A stretch of 64,000 nucleotides of DNA from Thermosynechococcus sichuanensis E542 (GTDB lineage Bacteria > Cyanobacteriota > Cyanobacteriia > Thermosynechococcales > Thermosynechococcaceae): assembly GCF_003555505.1 (NCBI RefSeq), contig NZ_CP032152.1, positions 868,001 through 932,000 on the forward strand, written 5' to 3'. The stretch's first letter is position 1. Every line of letters starts with the position of its first letter. Of the stretch, positions 47,633 through 56,379 are shown piece by piece. Below the pieces are notes generated by a model. The model searched no databases. It had not been told where the DNA came from and was given only the letters and a program-made list of their open reading frames with translations. A program made the position numbers and the translations under genes.

Positions 47633-48802
47633 ATGCAACTGTATTTCGACTATGGTGCGACAACCCCCTGTCGAGCAGAGGCTATTGCAGCGATGGTAGC
47701 GGCCTATGAACAGCAGTGGGGCAATCCATCGAGTATCCATGAGTGGGGGCAACGTGCGGCGATCGCCCTTGAGCAGGCACGGATGCAGGTGGCGGCACTG
47801 ATTCATGCTCAAGCAGATGAGATTATCTTTACCTCTGGGGGTACAGAAGCGGATAATCTTGCCCTGTGGGGCGTCTGCCAACGCTACCGTCAGCCCCAGC
47901 ATTTAATCATTTCGGCAGTCGAGCATTCAGCGGTGGCCAAGCCGGCGGCTGCCCTTGAGGCTCAAGGCTGGCAAGTGACCCGCTTACCCGTCAATCACTG
48001 GGGACAGGTGGAACCCGCCCAACTGCGGCAGGCGCTGCAACCAAACACGGTCTTGGTTTCGATCATCTATGGCCAGAGTGAGGTGGGCACGCTCCAACCC
48101 ATTGCTGAACTTGCCGCCATTTGTCAAGAGGCAGGGGTGCTGTTCCATACGGATGCGGTTCAAGTGGCGGGACGGGTTCCCTTGGATGTGCAACGGCTAG
48201 GGGTGGATTTACTATCACTCTCAAGTCATAAAATTTATGGCCCTCAGGGGGCAGGGGCGCTCTATGTGCGATCGGGGGTGCCCTTAGAACCGCTCTTGCG
48301 TGGCGGTGGGCAGGAACTTGGCCTCAGGGCAGGAACGCAGGCAGTACCGACCCTTGTGGGTTTTGGGGTAGCGGCGGAATGGGCAGCGACTGAACTGGAA
48401 ACAGAACCCGTGCGCCTTGGCCAACTGCGCGATCGCCTGTGGCAGCAGTTGCAGGATCATCCCCAAGTGGAACGAACGGGGCACCCATGGCAGCGATTGC
48501 CTCATCATTTGAGTTTGATTGTGCGCGATCGCCACGGCCAGCCCTTGAATGGCAAAACCTTTGTACGGCAACTCAATCTTGCGGGCATTGGCATTAGTGC
48601 CGGATCCGCCTGTCAAAGTGGCCAAACCCAACCGAGTCCCACCCTTTTGGCCATGGGTTACGATCCTGAAACCGCCAAAGCAGGGATTCGCATTACCTTG
48701 GGGCGAGAGACCACTGCTGCCGATGTGGATTGGTTAGCCATGGTGCTGCGGCAATATCTCGCCGAGGCGATCGCCCCCCCCTTAGCAGTGTCTATTTCCT
48801 AG
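47633..48802 (+). CDS. Cysteine desulfurase (NifS/IscS family)
   Basis: This PLP enzyme removes sulfur from cysteine to supply iron-sulfur cluster or thio-cofactor synthesis. The 389 residues begin MQLYFDYGATTPCRAEA. Signature segments are FTSGGTEADNLAL, HTDAVQVAGRVPLD, the PLP Lys in LSSHKIYGPQGAG and the persulfide Cys in SAGSACQSGQ. The short active-site loop sets it in class I (NifS/IscS) rather than SufS. Cyanobacteria have several paralogues, so no symbol is given. A coiled-coil gene follows after 9 bp. Confidence 0.93.
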   Translation: MQLYFDYGATTPCRAEAIAAMVAAYEQQWGNPSSIHEWGQRAAIALEQARMQVAALIHAQADEIIFTSGGTEADNLALWGVCQRYRQPQHLIISAVEHSAVAKPAAALEAQGWQVTRLPVNHWGQVEPAQLRQALQPNTVLVSIIYGQSEVGTLQPIAELAAICQEAGVLFHTDAVQVAGRVPLDVQRLGVDLLSLSSHKIYGPQGAGALYVRSGVPLEPLLRGGGQELGLRAGTQAVPTLVGFGVAAEWAATELETEPVRLGQLRDRLWQQLQDHPQVERTGHPWQRLPHHLSLIVRDRHGQPLNGKTFVRQLNLAGIGISAGSACQSGQTQPSPTLLAMGYDPETAKAGIRITLGRETTAADVDWLAMVLRQYLAEAIAPPLAVSIS

Positions 48803-48811
48803 GGTGCATCC

Positions 48812-49261
48812 ATGGTGTGGGCGGCACTATCTGCACAGGGGAATTGGGCACTGGCCAGCTATGGCGTGGTTGCCACCCTAATTCTGTTGTGGACGATTCT
48901 GCGATCCCTACGACACCCTTCCCAAAAAGCCGCCCTTGAAGCCGAAGTAGCGCGTCTGCAAGACCACTGCCAGCAACTCCAACAGCAACTTCAGGCAATA
49001 GTCGCAGAAAATCAACAATTACGGACAGAGCGCGATTACTGGCAACGACAGCATCAAGCCCTCAATGATCAACTCACCACCCTAGAAGCGACGTATCACC
49101 AACTGGAGAGGAATCTTCAACGCCTCGAACAGGAGCGCGATCGCCTGCAACAGGCACTGCAACAGCCCGCCGACTGGTGGCAGGAAATAACGAAAAACTA
49201 TCAAAGTTGGTGGGAAAGCCTGCCCTTTCTTCCCCATGAGGATACCAGCAACAAATCCTAG
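48812..49261 (+). CDS. Membrane-anchored coiled-coil protein
   Basis: The 149 residues have an N-terminal membrane segment (LASYGVVATLILLWTILRSL) and then a long coiled coil (about 38-125) with heptads such as LEAEVARLQDHCQQLQQQLQ, ending in a Trp-rich tail (WWQEITKNYQSWWESL). The family is unknown. It follows the cysteine desulfurase by 9 bp. Its TAG is embedded in a CTAG shared with the sesC stop on the other strand. Confidence 0.72.
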   Translation: MVWAALSAQGNWALASYGVVATLILLWTILRSLRHPSQKAALEAEVARLQDHCQQLQQQLQAIVAENQQLRTERDYWQRQHQALNDQLTTLEATYHQLERNLQRLEQERDRLQQALQQPADWWQEITKNYQSWWESLPFLPHEDTSNKS

Positions 49262-52200
49262 GGCAAGCGATCAATGGGCAATGGTGGATAAAAGAGGTAT
49301 CCTTGGCCGTAGCGACAGCCGAGATCGACTAATTGGGCGGCTTGGGTTGCGGTTTCTACCCCCTCTGCCACCACATCTAAGCGCAGGCTTTTGCCGAGGG
49401 CAATCACGGCACCAATAATTTCCTGGGCCGCTTGGCTTTGCTCTAGGCTCTGGACAAAGGAGCGATCGATTTTCAGGGCGTGGATCGGCAACTGGTGCAG
49501 CCGACTCAGGGAGGAATAGCCGGTGCCAAAGTCATCAATGTTGAGGGCAACCCCCAGTTGTTGCAGTTCCTCCGCCACCTGCAATGTGGCTTCAAGGTTG
49601 CGGATCATGGTCGTTTCGGTAATCTCCAGATGCAGAAGATGGGGGGGCAATTGGGCACTGCGCAGCGCCGCTAAAATATCACTGACAAAGTTGGCATCCA
49701 CCAGTTGTTGCGGCGAGATATTAATGCCCAAGGTCATGGTCTGGCGACGACTGTCCTGTTGCCGCCACTGGCTAAATTCCTGTATCGCCCGTTCAAAGAC
49801 TTGGCGGCCAAGGCTGACAATGAGACCTGCTTGCTCCGCAAGGGCAATAAATTCAGCGGCAGGAATCTCGCCCTTTTCAGGGGCAAACCAACGGCTCAGG
49901 GCTTCAAGACCCACGATCGCCCCCGTTTCCAGCTCAATAATGGGCTGAAAATACACTTGCAACTCACTGTTGGCGATCGCCTGATGTAGCTGGTTCTCAA
50001 GGGTAAAGCAACTCTGCGCTTGCGTGTACATCTGCGGGTCAAAGATGCGATACTGCCCTAATCCCTGTTTTTTGGCTTGGTACATGGCAATGTCGGCATC
50101 CCGCAATAGGGTTGTTGCCGAGGCATCGGAGCGATTGCTAAAGGTAACGCCAATACTGGCACTCAAGTTCAACAGATGCCCATCAATCATCAGCGGTTCC
50201 TGAATCACCCGTTCTAAGTCGGTTACTCGTTTTTTTATCTGCGTCTCCATTTGTTGAGGATCAAGGTCTTCGCACAGTACCACAAATTCATCGCCACTCA
50301 GGTGAGCTAGGGTATCTCCCTCCGGCACCACACTCTGCATGCGCTGGGCAAGGGTAATGAGCACCTGATCACCGGCTTGGTGCCCCAAGCTATCGTTAAC
50401 CCGCTTAAAGCGATCAATATCAATAAAAATCACGGCAAAGGGGCGATCGCGATGGCGTTGATACTGGCGCCAACAATGTTGCAAGCGATCTTGAAGTAGC
50501 GTACGGTTGGGGAGTCCCGTCAGGGCATCGTGGAGGGCATCGTGAATTAAGCGATCTTCCATTTCCTTGCGGCGGGTAATATCGCGCCCGACACATTGAT
50601 ATTCGACACAGCGGCCATGGTTGTCAAAGAAGGCACGGGTCGTCCATTCAAACCAAGCAAAACGTCCTTCACCAAAGGTGACGCCACACTCAATCGTGCT
50701 GATGGGCTGTGCGGGGGTGAGGGCTTGCAGGTGTTGTTGAAAGCGTTGCTGCGTCAGCGGATCAAAGGGATGCTGGAGCACATCCCCAAAGTCACAACTC
50801 ATCCCGGCTTCAGCGAGATAGCGAAAGAAAGCAGGATTACCAAACGTCAGGTGTCCCTCAGGGGTACAGCGATAGAGCAATTCTGTCTGCGCCTCGAGAA
50901 CCCGCCGATAGCGTTCCTTTTCTTGATGTAGGGCACTTACCAATTCGGCACGGTTAATGCCAAAGCCCAGTTGTTCCCCCAGTTGGCGGATCAGCTCCAC
51001 CTCGTCAATGGCCCAAGGTCGCGGGGAAGAGCAGTGGTGGCACAGGAATAACCCCCAGAGGCGTTCCTCCTCAATAATCGGTACCACCAATAGGGCACGC
51101 ACCTGCAATTGTTTGAGAAAGTCGCGATGACACTGGGTCATTTCCGCAGTGTTAATATCAGCAACCGCCAGTACCCGTCCTTGAACATAGGCTTCAGCAG
51201 ACTCACGGCGGAAACAGGGGTCATAGAAAGGGCGGTGCATGAGGGAAAACTGCGGTGCCGCCACCGATTCAGCCACCACCTCACCCCGGCCATCGGCATA
51301 GAACTGGAAAATCAGCGTGCGATCGACCCCCAGCAGTTGCCGAACTTCCTCGAGGGCGGTTTTGAGAACGGTTTCGAGATCAAGGGAACGGCGAATTTTC
51401 AGCGTTAGCCGATGCAGAAGTTCCGCTTGGGTTTGCCGTCGCCGTAGCGAAGTGGTGGAGTCCACCTGAAGCGTAATATTCTGGAAGAAAACCGCAAGGC
51501 CTCGGCCAGTGGGAAAAGCCCGTACCGCAAACCATTGGTTCAGTCCTTCATAGAAGGCTTCAAATTGAAGAGGGGTTTCCTCCACCATTGCCCGCCGAAT
51601 CTGGCTTTCAAAAATCGAGTTGGGGGCATCGGGAAAGAGATGCCAGAGGTTTTTGCCTAACATCTCTGAGGCAGATTTCCCCAATAAGCGACAAAAATTG
51701 CCGTTGACATAGATAACCGTGAAGTCGCGATCCACTTCAAAAAAGTGATCCGACATGCTCTCCAAAATATCGGTCACTTGGTTGTAGGCCGCTTGCAAGC
51801 GATCGCTAAATTGGCGCTGTTCGGTGACATCCCGTGCTGCCCCATAGATGCGCCCTTGACTAAGAAGGCCTTGCCATTCGTACCAGCGGTAGTCTCCCCC
51901 TTGGGTGCGCAGGCGAATCGTGTGGTTAGTGATTTGCTCCCCGGCAAGGAGACGTTGCTGCATTTCCCGATGGCGGGGGCGATCGCCGGGGTGGAGAAAT
52001 TCCTCAAACTTGGCGCCTGCCAACTGATTGAGGTCATAGCCCAAGCAGCTTTGCCAGTGGTGATTCACCCGCCGCAGCCGTCCCTCACTGTCGGCAATCA
52101 TAAATAGCTCTAGGGAGGAGCCAAAGAAATACTCTAATTCAGCCGTTTTTCGGGCAATTTCCGCTTGCAAACGGATGCGATCGCTAATATCCCGCTGCAC

Positions 52201-52980
52201 GCCAAAGTGGCCGATGATCTCTTTACTCTGGTTGTAAAGACAAACGTAGTTCCCCTCCACCCAAAAGGAGCTACCATCGTGGCGTTGAAGTTCAATTTCA
52301 ATATGGAAATAGCCCAAATCAAAGAGCGCTCGCCACAGTCGTTTCGCCAGCTCGAGATCCTCCTTAAAGCAAATGCGGGGCGTCAGGCCAATGAGTTCCT
52401 CAGGGGGCAGTTGATACTGCTGCGCAAAGGCACTATTGATGCGAGTGAGGCGCTGGTGATCGAGGACGTATTCTAGTAGTTCCTCTTTATTGGCTGTGTC
52501 ATCCCAGCGGATCGGCCGATCCAACATCATGAAAAAACAGGCCTCAAGGGATTGTTGAAAGAAAGCTTCTAGAAGTTCTTGATTGGCTTGTAATTCTAGT
52601 TCGAGTTGACGGCGACGGGTAATATCCCGCGATGTGGTCACTAAAAATAAAACATTTCCCCCGTCATCACAAATGGGGTGGGTCAGGGTTTCTAACCAAA
52701 TATATCCGCCATTTTTTTTCCGCATGCGATAGGTTTCGGTGACATTCACACTGCCTTGCAGGGCAAGGGCATGGGCACCACTGCGGATTCGTTCGGCATC
52801 TTCAGGATGAAATAATGTGTAGGGACTCTTACCAATCAGTTCTTCAGGAGAATAGCCTAAAAGGGCTTTGCTGGAAGGAGTCACATATAAATAGTTGCCA
52901 TCCGGTTCATGCAGGCAAATGAGATCATCTGTGTAGTTGACCAATAATTCAGTAAAATGTTCAAATTCAGCTATGAGCAT
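49258..52980 (-). CDS. sesC: Cyanobacteriochrome SesC, bifunctional c-di-GMP enzyme (PAS-GAF-PAS-GGDEF-EAL)
   Basis: This 1240-residue sensor combines at least four PAS domains (from about 10, 135, 285 and 400), a GAF domain (about 520-685), another PAS (about 690-805), GGDEF and EAL. The GAF carries DXCF with C589 (YDPCF) and the canonical C617 followed by His (QCHRDF), the pattern of blue/green cyanobacteriochromes. The cyclase site reads SGDEF (895-899), with Ser for the first Gly. The phosphodiesterase motif E1026-A-L is intact, with DDFGTGYSSL further on. It matches T. elongatus Tlr0911 (SesC), reported to have both activities under colour control. No regulator or operon partner is adjacent. 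Confidence 0.93.
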   Translation of the reverse strand: MLIAEFEHFTELLVNYTDDLICLHEPDGNYLYVTPSSKALLGYSPEELIGKSPYTLFHPEDAERIRSGAHALALQGSVNVTETYRMRKKNGGYIWLETLTHPICDDGGNVLFLVTTSRDITRRRQLELELQANQELLEAFFQQSLEACFFMMLDRPIRWDDTANKEELLEYVLDHQRLTRINSAFAQQYQLPPEELIGLTPRICFKEDLELAKRLWRALFDLGYFHIEIELQRHDGSSFWVEGNYVCLYNQSKEIIGHFGVQRDISDRIRLQAEIARKTAELEYFFGSSLELFMIADSEGRLRRVNHHWQSCLGYDLNQLAGAKFEEFLHPGDRPRHREMQQRLLAGEQITNHTIRLRTQGGDYRWYEWQGLLSQGRIYGAARDVTEQRQFSDRLQAAYNQVTDILESMSDHFFEVDRDFTVIYVNGNFCRLLGKSASEMLGKNLWHLFPDAPNSIFESQIRRAMVEETPLQFEAFYEGLNQWFAVRAFPTGRGLAVFFQNITLQVDSTTSLRRRQTQAELLHRLTLKIRRSLDLETVLKTALEEVRQLLGVDRTLIFQFYADGRGEVVAESVAAPQFSLMHRPFYDPCFRRESAEAYVQGRVLAVADINTAEMTQCHRDFLKQLQVRALLVVPIIEEERLWGLFLCHHCSSPRPWAIDEVELIRQLGEQLGFGINRAELVSALHQEKERYRRVLEAQTELLYRCTPEGHLTFGNPAFFRYLAEAGMSCDFGDVLQHPFDPLTQQRFQQHLQALTPAQPISTIECGVTFGEGRFAWFEWTTRAFFDNHGRCVEYQCVGRDITRRKEMEDRLIHDALHDALTGLPNRTLLQDRLQHCWRQYQRHRDRPFAVIFIDIDRFKRVNDSLGHQAGDQVLITLAQRMQSVVPEGDTLAHLSGDEFVVLCEDLDPQQMETQIKKRVTDLERVIQEPLMIDGHLLNLSASIGVTFSNRSDASATTLLRDADIAMYQAKKQGLGQYRIFDPQMYTQAQSCFTLENQLHQAIANSELQVYFQPIIELETGAIVGLEALSRWFAPEKGEIPAAEFIALAEQAGLIVSLGRQVFERAIQEFSQWRQQDSRRQTMTLGINISPQQLVDANFVSDILAALRSAQLPPHLLHLEITETTMIRNLEATLQVAEELQQLGVALNIDDFGTGYSSLSRLHQLPIHALKIDRSFVQSLEQSQAAQEIIGAVIALGKSLRLDVVAEGVETATQAAQLVDLGCRYGQGYLFYPPLPIDRLP

Positions 52981-53575
52981 TCGCTAGAATCCACAATTTT
53001 TATCACGGATCGAGACACTTATAGACGCTTTACACTATGAAAGTTTAATTAATGATTAACAATTTTAGCGAATTAAAGCTCTTTCGTGAAATATAGGCTC
53101 CATAAGGGGAACGCGATGCTTTGCCGTCGTGGCTTTCACAGTACTAAGCATGGTCAATCCCTGTAAAGCTGTGCTTCAGCTCTCCAAGCGTGTTTGAGTC
53201 TGTACTTGACAAACGCTTGCTCACCCCCTAAAATACCAAATGGCAGTTGGAAGATTTCCTGATCTGCCCATATATAGCTATTTTTGGAGATTTTTCTGAT
53301 GGAGTCTAGTAGGAGTCGCCGTAGCGTTGCTTCTTCTGACCCCATTTCCGCTAACGAAGATCCCTGCCACAGGTGGAGCTTTTCTCCCCTAAGGATCGCT
53401 GAGGTGAATTCAGATTTTTCTGCTGCCTAATGGCTTGAACTTCTGGTTCATCTCCGCGCGTTCCAAGGCAGTTGATCTGCAAATGGAGATGGATCAGAAA
53501 GCAGATTGTGCAATCGGTCTTAATCCTCTATTGACCTGAGTCCACCTAAGATTGGTTGGCTCTACTTGGGTTATT
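52981..53575. other. Long gene-poor region upstream of the Mg2+ transport operon
   Basis: About 600 bp with no well-supported gene. The end beside sesC is AT-rich and should hold the sesC promoter. A 63-codon frame on the minus strand (53154-53345; MGSEEATLRRLLLDSIRK) is open, but it has no recognised relatives and an ambiguous ribosome site. No insertion-sequence ends, tRNA or large repeats were seen. Confidence 0.4.
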
Positions 53576-53645
53576 GCTGAGAGCGATCGCCCGTAGTCAG
53601 ACAGTTTTCACGTTTTTATTGAACGACTACGTTGCATCGCTCAGC
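53576..53645 (+). promoter_or_regulatory. Long leader hairpin before the mgtE operon
   Basis: Three helices stack into one arm: GCTGAG (53576-53581) with CTCAGC (53640-53645), CGAT (53584-53587) with ATCG (53636-53639), and CGTAGTC (53592-53598) with GACTACG (53625-53631), 17 pairs in all, separated by a 2-base bulge and a small internal loop. The 26-base terminal loop is T-rich. It ends 38 bases before the first small gene, so it probably lies in the 5' untranslated region. Confidence 0.6.
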
Positions 53646-53683
53646 TTGTTGCATGGCAAAACCATTAGCAACGGAGAATTTCT

Positions 53684-53839
53684 ATGTTTGAAGTTTGTTT
53701 GTTCAGCCTGCTGGCCGAAATGCTGGGGATTACGCTTTCGGAGGTTCTGGGGGTTGCCCTTGGACACCTGATGATTACGGCGATGAGCCAAGCGATCGCC
53801 AGCTTGGGAGAGTTCTCACCCTTTGAGTTCTCGCGTTAA
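53684..53839 (+). CDS. Small hydrophobic protein (51 residues)
   Basis: MFEVCLFSLLAEMLGITLSE opens a frame ending GEFSPFEFSR. One or two amphipathic helices are likely. An ACGGAGAA ribosome site lies nine bases upstream, right after the leader hairpin. It is the first frame of a same-strand series leading to mgtE, 44 bp before the next gene. It could be a leader peptide or a small membrane subunit. The family is not recognised. Confidence 0.55.
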   Translation: MFEVCLFSLLAEMLGITLSEVLGVALGHLMITAMSQAIASLGEFSPFEFSR

Positions 53840-53883
53840 ACCCTAAAACACCCTATTGTCGTTTCTCAATGGAGCTTAGAACC

Positions 53884-54132
53884 ATGATGACCCGTAATGC
53901 GAAACAAGCATTTCTCTGCCCCTATTTCCTTTACCGTGGGCAGGTTACGCTGGACGCACTGACCTTTGATGCCTACCTACAGAAGTTTGCTCAGCGGGCA
54001 GGGTTTATTGCTGCTCTGCATACGAGTGGCAAGCTTTCTACGGCTGAGGCCTACAACCAGTTAGCCAATCTCTGGTATCAACTGAGCGAGGCCTATGCCC
54101 CTGTCCCACCCACCCTAAATTCCCGCACATAG
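53884..54132 (+). CDS. Small conserved cyanobacterial protein (DUF7219-like)
   Basis: The 82-residue protein MMTRNAKQAFLCPYFLYRGQ has a pattern (FLYRGQVTLDALTFDAYLQ, then FAQRAGFIAALHTSGKLSTA) that I recall from a small, widely conserved cyanobacterial family, probably DUF7219. The start with GGAG nine bases upstream is preferred over an ATG five codons earlier. It precedes mgtE by 26 bp in the same direction. Function unknown; the operon suggests a link with magnesium, but this is context only. Confidence 0.7.
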   Translation: MMTRNAKQAFLCPYFLYRGQVTLDALTFDAYLQKFAQRAGFIAALHTSGKLSTAEAYNQLANLWYQLSEAYAPVPPTLNSRT

Positions 54133-54158
54133 ACCTAATCACCTAAAGGAGCAACACA

Positions 54159-55535
54159 ATGGTAATGAATCCCCTTGATGATCTGCTGGCCTATCCTCAG
54201 GGTCTGGGTGCGGCCAAACGGACGGCCAACCAATTGACGATTCCTGAGCTAGTGCGTGCCCTGCGCCAAATTGACCCCCCTAAGCGGGTACTGGCCTTTC
54301 GCCTCCTCGAAAAAGACAAGGCGATCGCTGTCTTTGAGGCTCTCACGCCCGATGAGCAAGCGCTGCTCACAGAAGGGATGACCGACCCAGAAATTTTGCA
54401 TTTCCTTGAAGCCCTCGAAGCAGATCAACGGGTGCGTCTCTTTGAGGAATTACCTGCCAAAGTCACCAAACGCCTGTTGAGTCAGTTGAGTCCAGAATCA
54501 CGGGAAGCCGTGAACCTGTTGCTGGGCTATCCCGAGGGCACCATCGGGCGGCGAATGAACCTGCGCTACTTGGCACTGCGGCAACATTTAACTGTAGGGG
54601 AGGCGATCGCCAACATTCGCCAAAGTTCCTTGGAAACCGATGACCTCAGTATCATTTTTGTCATTGATGAGCAACGTTTCTATCGGGGCTTCATCCGCCC
54701 GCTTCAGTTGATAAAAGCCAATCCCGACCAGCCCATTCAAGACTTGGTTCAAGGACAGGAATTGGCGATCGCTGTCACGGCACCGGAACTCTCGGCAGCT
54801 AAACTCCTCAAGGAATACGATGTTCCTGCCATTCCTGTTGTCGATCAGGAGGGACGCCTCGTGGGTGACGTCACCTTTGATGATGTGATTGACCTGATTG
54901 AAGAGGAAGCCACAGGCACGATTTTGGCGCAGGCGGGTGTGGGCAACTTACTTAACCGCGATCAAATCTGGAGTGAACGTTTGGTGCGCGGCCCCATTCG
55001 CTACGCGGTGCAACTGCGGATTATCTGCCTGATCATTACCCTCATTGGTGGCATGCTTGTTGGCGGTGTCATTCAGTACTTTGAGGAAGTTCTTGAAGCC
55101 GTTGTTGCTGTGGCCATTTTTATTCCGGTGGTCATGGACATGGGAGGAAATGTCGGTACCCAATCTACAACTGTCTTTGCCCGAGGCCTTGCTTGGCAGC
55201 ACATTGATATTCGTCGCTATGGTGGTTATCTCTTTCGCGAGTTTCGCATTGGTACGATCATGGGTCTTATCTTGGGAGCTGCTGGCGGCTTGATTGCCTT
55301 CCTCTGGCAAGGGCTACCCAACGGCATTCCCCAACTGGGACTGGCTGTGGGGCTTTCACTTTTTATTGTGATTACCTTCGCGGCGGTCTTAGGGGCATTG
55401 CTTCCTTGGGTGTTGCTGAAGTTGGGCTTTGATCATGGTCCAGCGGCAGATCCCTTTATCACAACCATTAAAGACTTCACAGGGCTGTTGCTCTACTTCT
55501 ATCTCGTGAGTGTCCTCCTAGGGCTGTCGTTTTAA
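54159..55535 (+). CDS. mgtE: MgtE-type magnesium transporter
   Basis: MgtE is a homodimeric Mg2+ channel gated by cytosolic magnesium. The 458 residues comprise an N domain of superhelical repeats (about 30-135; LRQIDPPKRVLAFRLLEKDK), a pair of CBS domains (about 135-260; YDVPAIPVVDQEGRLVGDVT) and five membrane helices. The pore motif is PVVMDMGGNVGTQSTT. AAAGGAGC precedes the ATG. It is followed three bases later by an MgtC-family gene, which makes a compact Mg2+ unit. Confidence 0.95.
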   Translation: MVMNPLDDLLAYPQGLGAAKRTANQLTIPELVRALRQIDPPKRVLAFRLLEKDKAIAVFEALTPDEQALLTEGMTDPEILHFLEALEADQRVRLFEELPAKVTKRLLSQLSPESREAVNLLLGYPEGTIGRRMNLRYLALRQHLTVGEAIANIRQSSLETDDLSIIFVIDEQRFYRGFIRPLQLIKANPDQPIQDLVQGQELAIAVTAPELSAAKLLKEYDVPAIPVVDQEGRLVGDVTFDDVIDLIEEEATGTILAQAGVGNLLNRDQIWSERLVRGPIRYAVQLRIICLIITLIGGMLVGGVIQYFEEVLEAVVAVAIFIPVVMDMGGNVGTQSTTVFARGLAWQHIDIRRYGGYLFREFRIGTIMGLILGAAGGLIAFLWQGLPNGIPQLGLAVGLSLFIVITFAAVLGALLPWVLLKLGFDHGPAADPFITTIKDFTGLLLYFYLVSVLLGLSF

Positions 55536-55538
55536 CCC

Positions 55539-56240
55539 ATGTCAACGAGTGATTTTATTGGGCGTTTGGTGGCGGCCTTTTGTCTTGGGGCGGCTCTCGG
55601 CTTGGAGCGACAATGGCGGCAACGCATGGCCGGTCTGCGCACCAATACCCTAGTGGCAACAGGGGCAGCCCTATTTGTCATGCTCTCCGCTTTGACGCCG
55701 GGGGAAGCCAGTCCAACGCGAATTGCCGCTCAAATTGTCTCTGGCATTGGGTTTCTCGGCGGGGGCGTGATCCTACGGGAAGGCCTCTCAGTGCGGGGCT
55801 TGAATACGGCAGCTACTCTCTGGTGTGCAGCGGCGGTGGGGGCACTGTGTGGTTCAGGGTTACTCTCTCAGGCAACTTTAGGAGCAGTGGCAGTGCTCAT
55901 GGCCAATCTGCTCTTGCGTCCTCTCGGCTATCGCATCAATCAGCAGCCCCTTAAGGGCACTGAAGTGGAGTTGTGCTATCGCTGTGATATTGTCTGTCGT
56001 GCTGAGGCGGAGGCTCATTTGCGGGCACTGCTGTTGCAGTCATTGGCGGGCAGTCGCCTAAAGTTGCGATCGCTCCTCAGCGAGGATATTGAAGAAACCC
56101 CCGATCGCGTCCATATTGAAGCAGAACTCCTCAGTCAAGAGCGCAATGATGACTTTATAGAAGGGCTGGTGAGCCGCTTGAGTTTAGAACCCAGTGTTCT
56201 CTCAGCCCGCTGGCGCATTACAGAGCAGGAGTACGGTTGA
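55539..56240 (+). CDS. MgtC/SapB family membrane protein
   Basis: The 233-residue protein has an N-terminal MgtC domain with four or five membrane helices (about 1-130; FCLGAALGLERQWRQRMAGL, GIGFLGGGVILREGLSVRGL, NTAATLWCAAAVGAL) and a cytosolic C-terminal domain with an ACT-like look (about 145-233). The motif around ERQWR and GIGFLGGG is diagnostic. MgtC proteins support growth at low Mg2+ and modulate ATP synthase or membrane potential. It is separated from mgtE by three bases. Confidence 0.92.
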   Translation: MSTSDFIGRLVAAFCLGAALGLERQWRQRMAGLRTNTLVATGAALFVMLSALTPGEASPTRIAAQIVSGIGFLGGGVILREGLSVRGLNTAATLWCAAAVGALCGSGLLSQATLGAVAVLMANLLLRPLGYRINQQPLKGTEVELCYRCDIVCRAEAEAHLRALLLQSLAGSRLKLRSLLSEDIEETPDRVHIEAELLSQERNDDFIEGLVSRLSLEPSVLSARWRITEQEYG

Positions 56241-56379
56241 CCTCCCTAGGGATAGAGGCGCATATTCAGATGAGCCGTGGTGCCCGCTTGCGGACATTGG
56301 AGACGCGGCGTATAGGTACCGCTTCAGGCAATGTGACAGGGCTGATAAAGAACTTGATATCCATTGAAAGAGCAGGACA

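Noticed and set aside
53154-53345. 63-codon frame on the minus strand between sesC and the Mg2+ operon
   Set aside because: Lies in a gene-poor stretch, has no recognised relatives and no clear ribosome site; kept only as a remark in the region entry.
53576-53645. M-box magnesium riboswitch
   Set aside because: The hairpin is placed suggestively, but it is shorter than an M-box and I could not match the conserved core, so it is reported only as an unnamed leader element.
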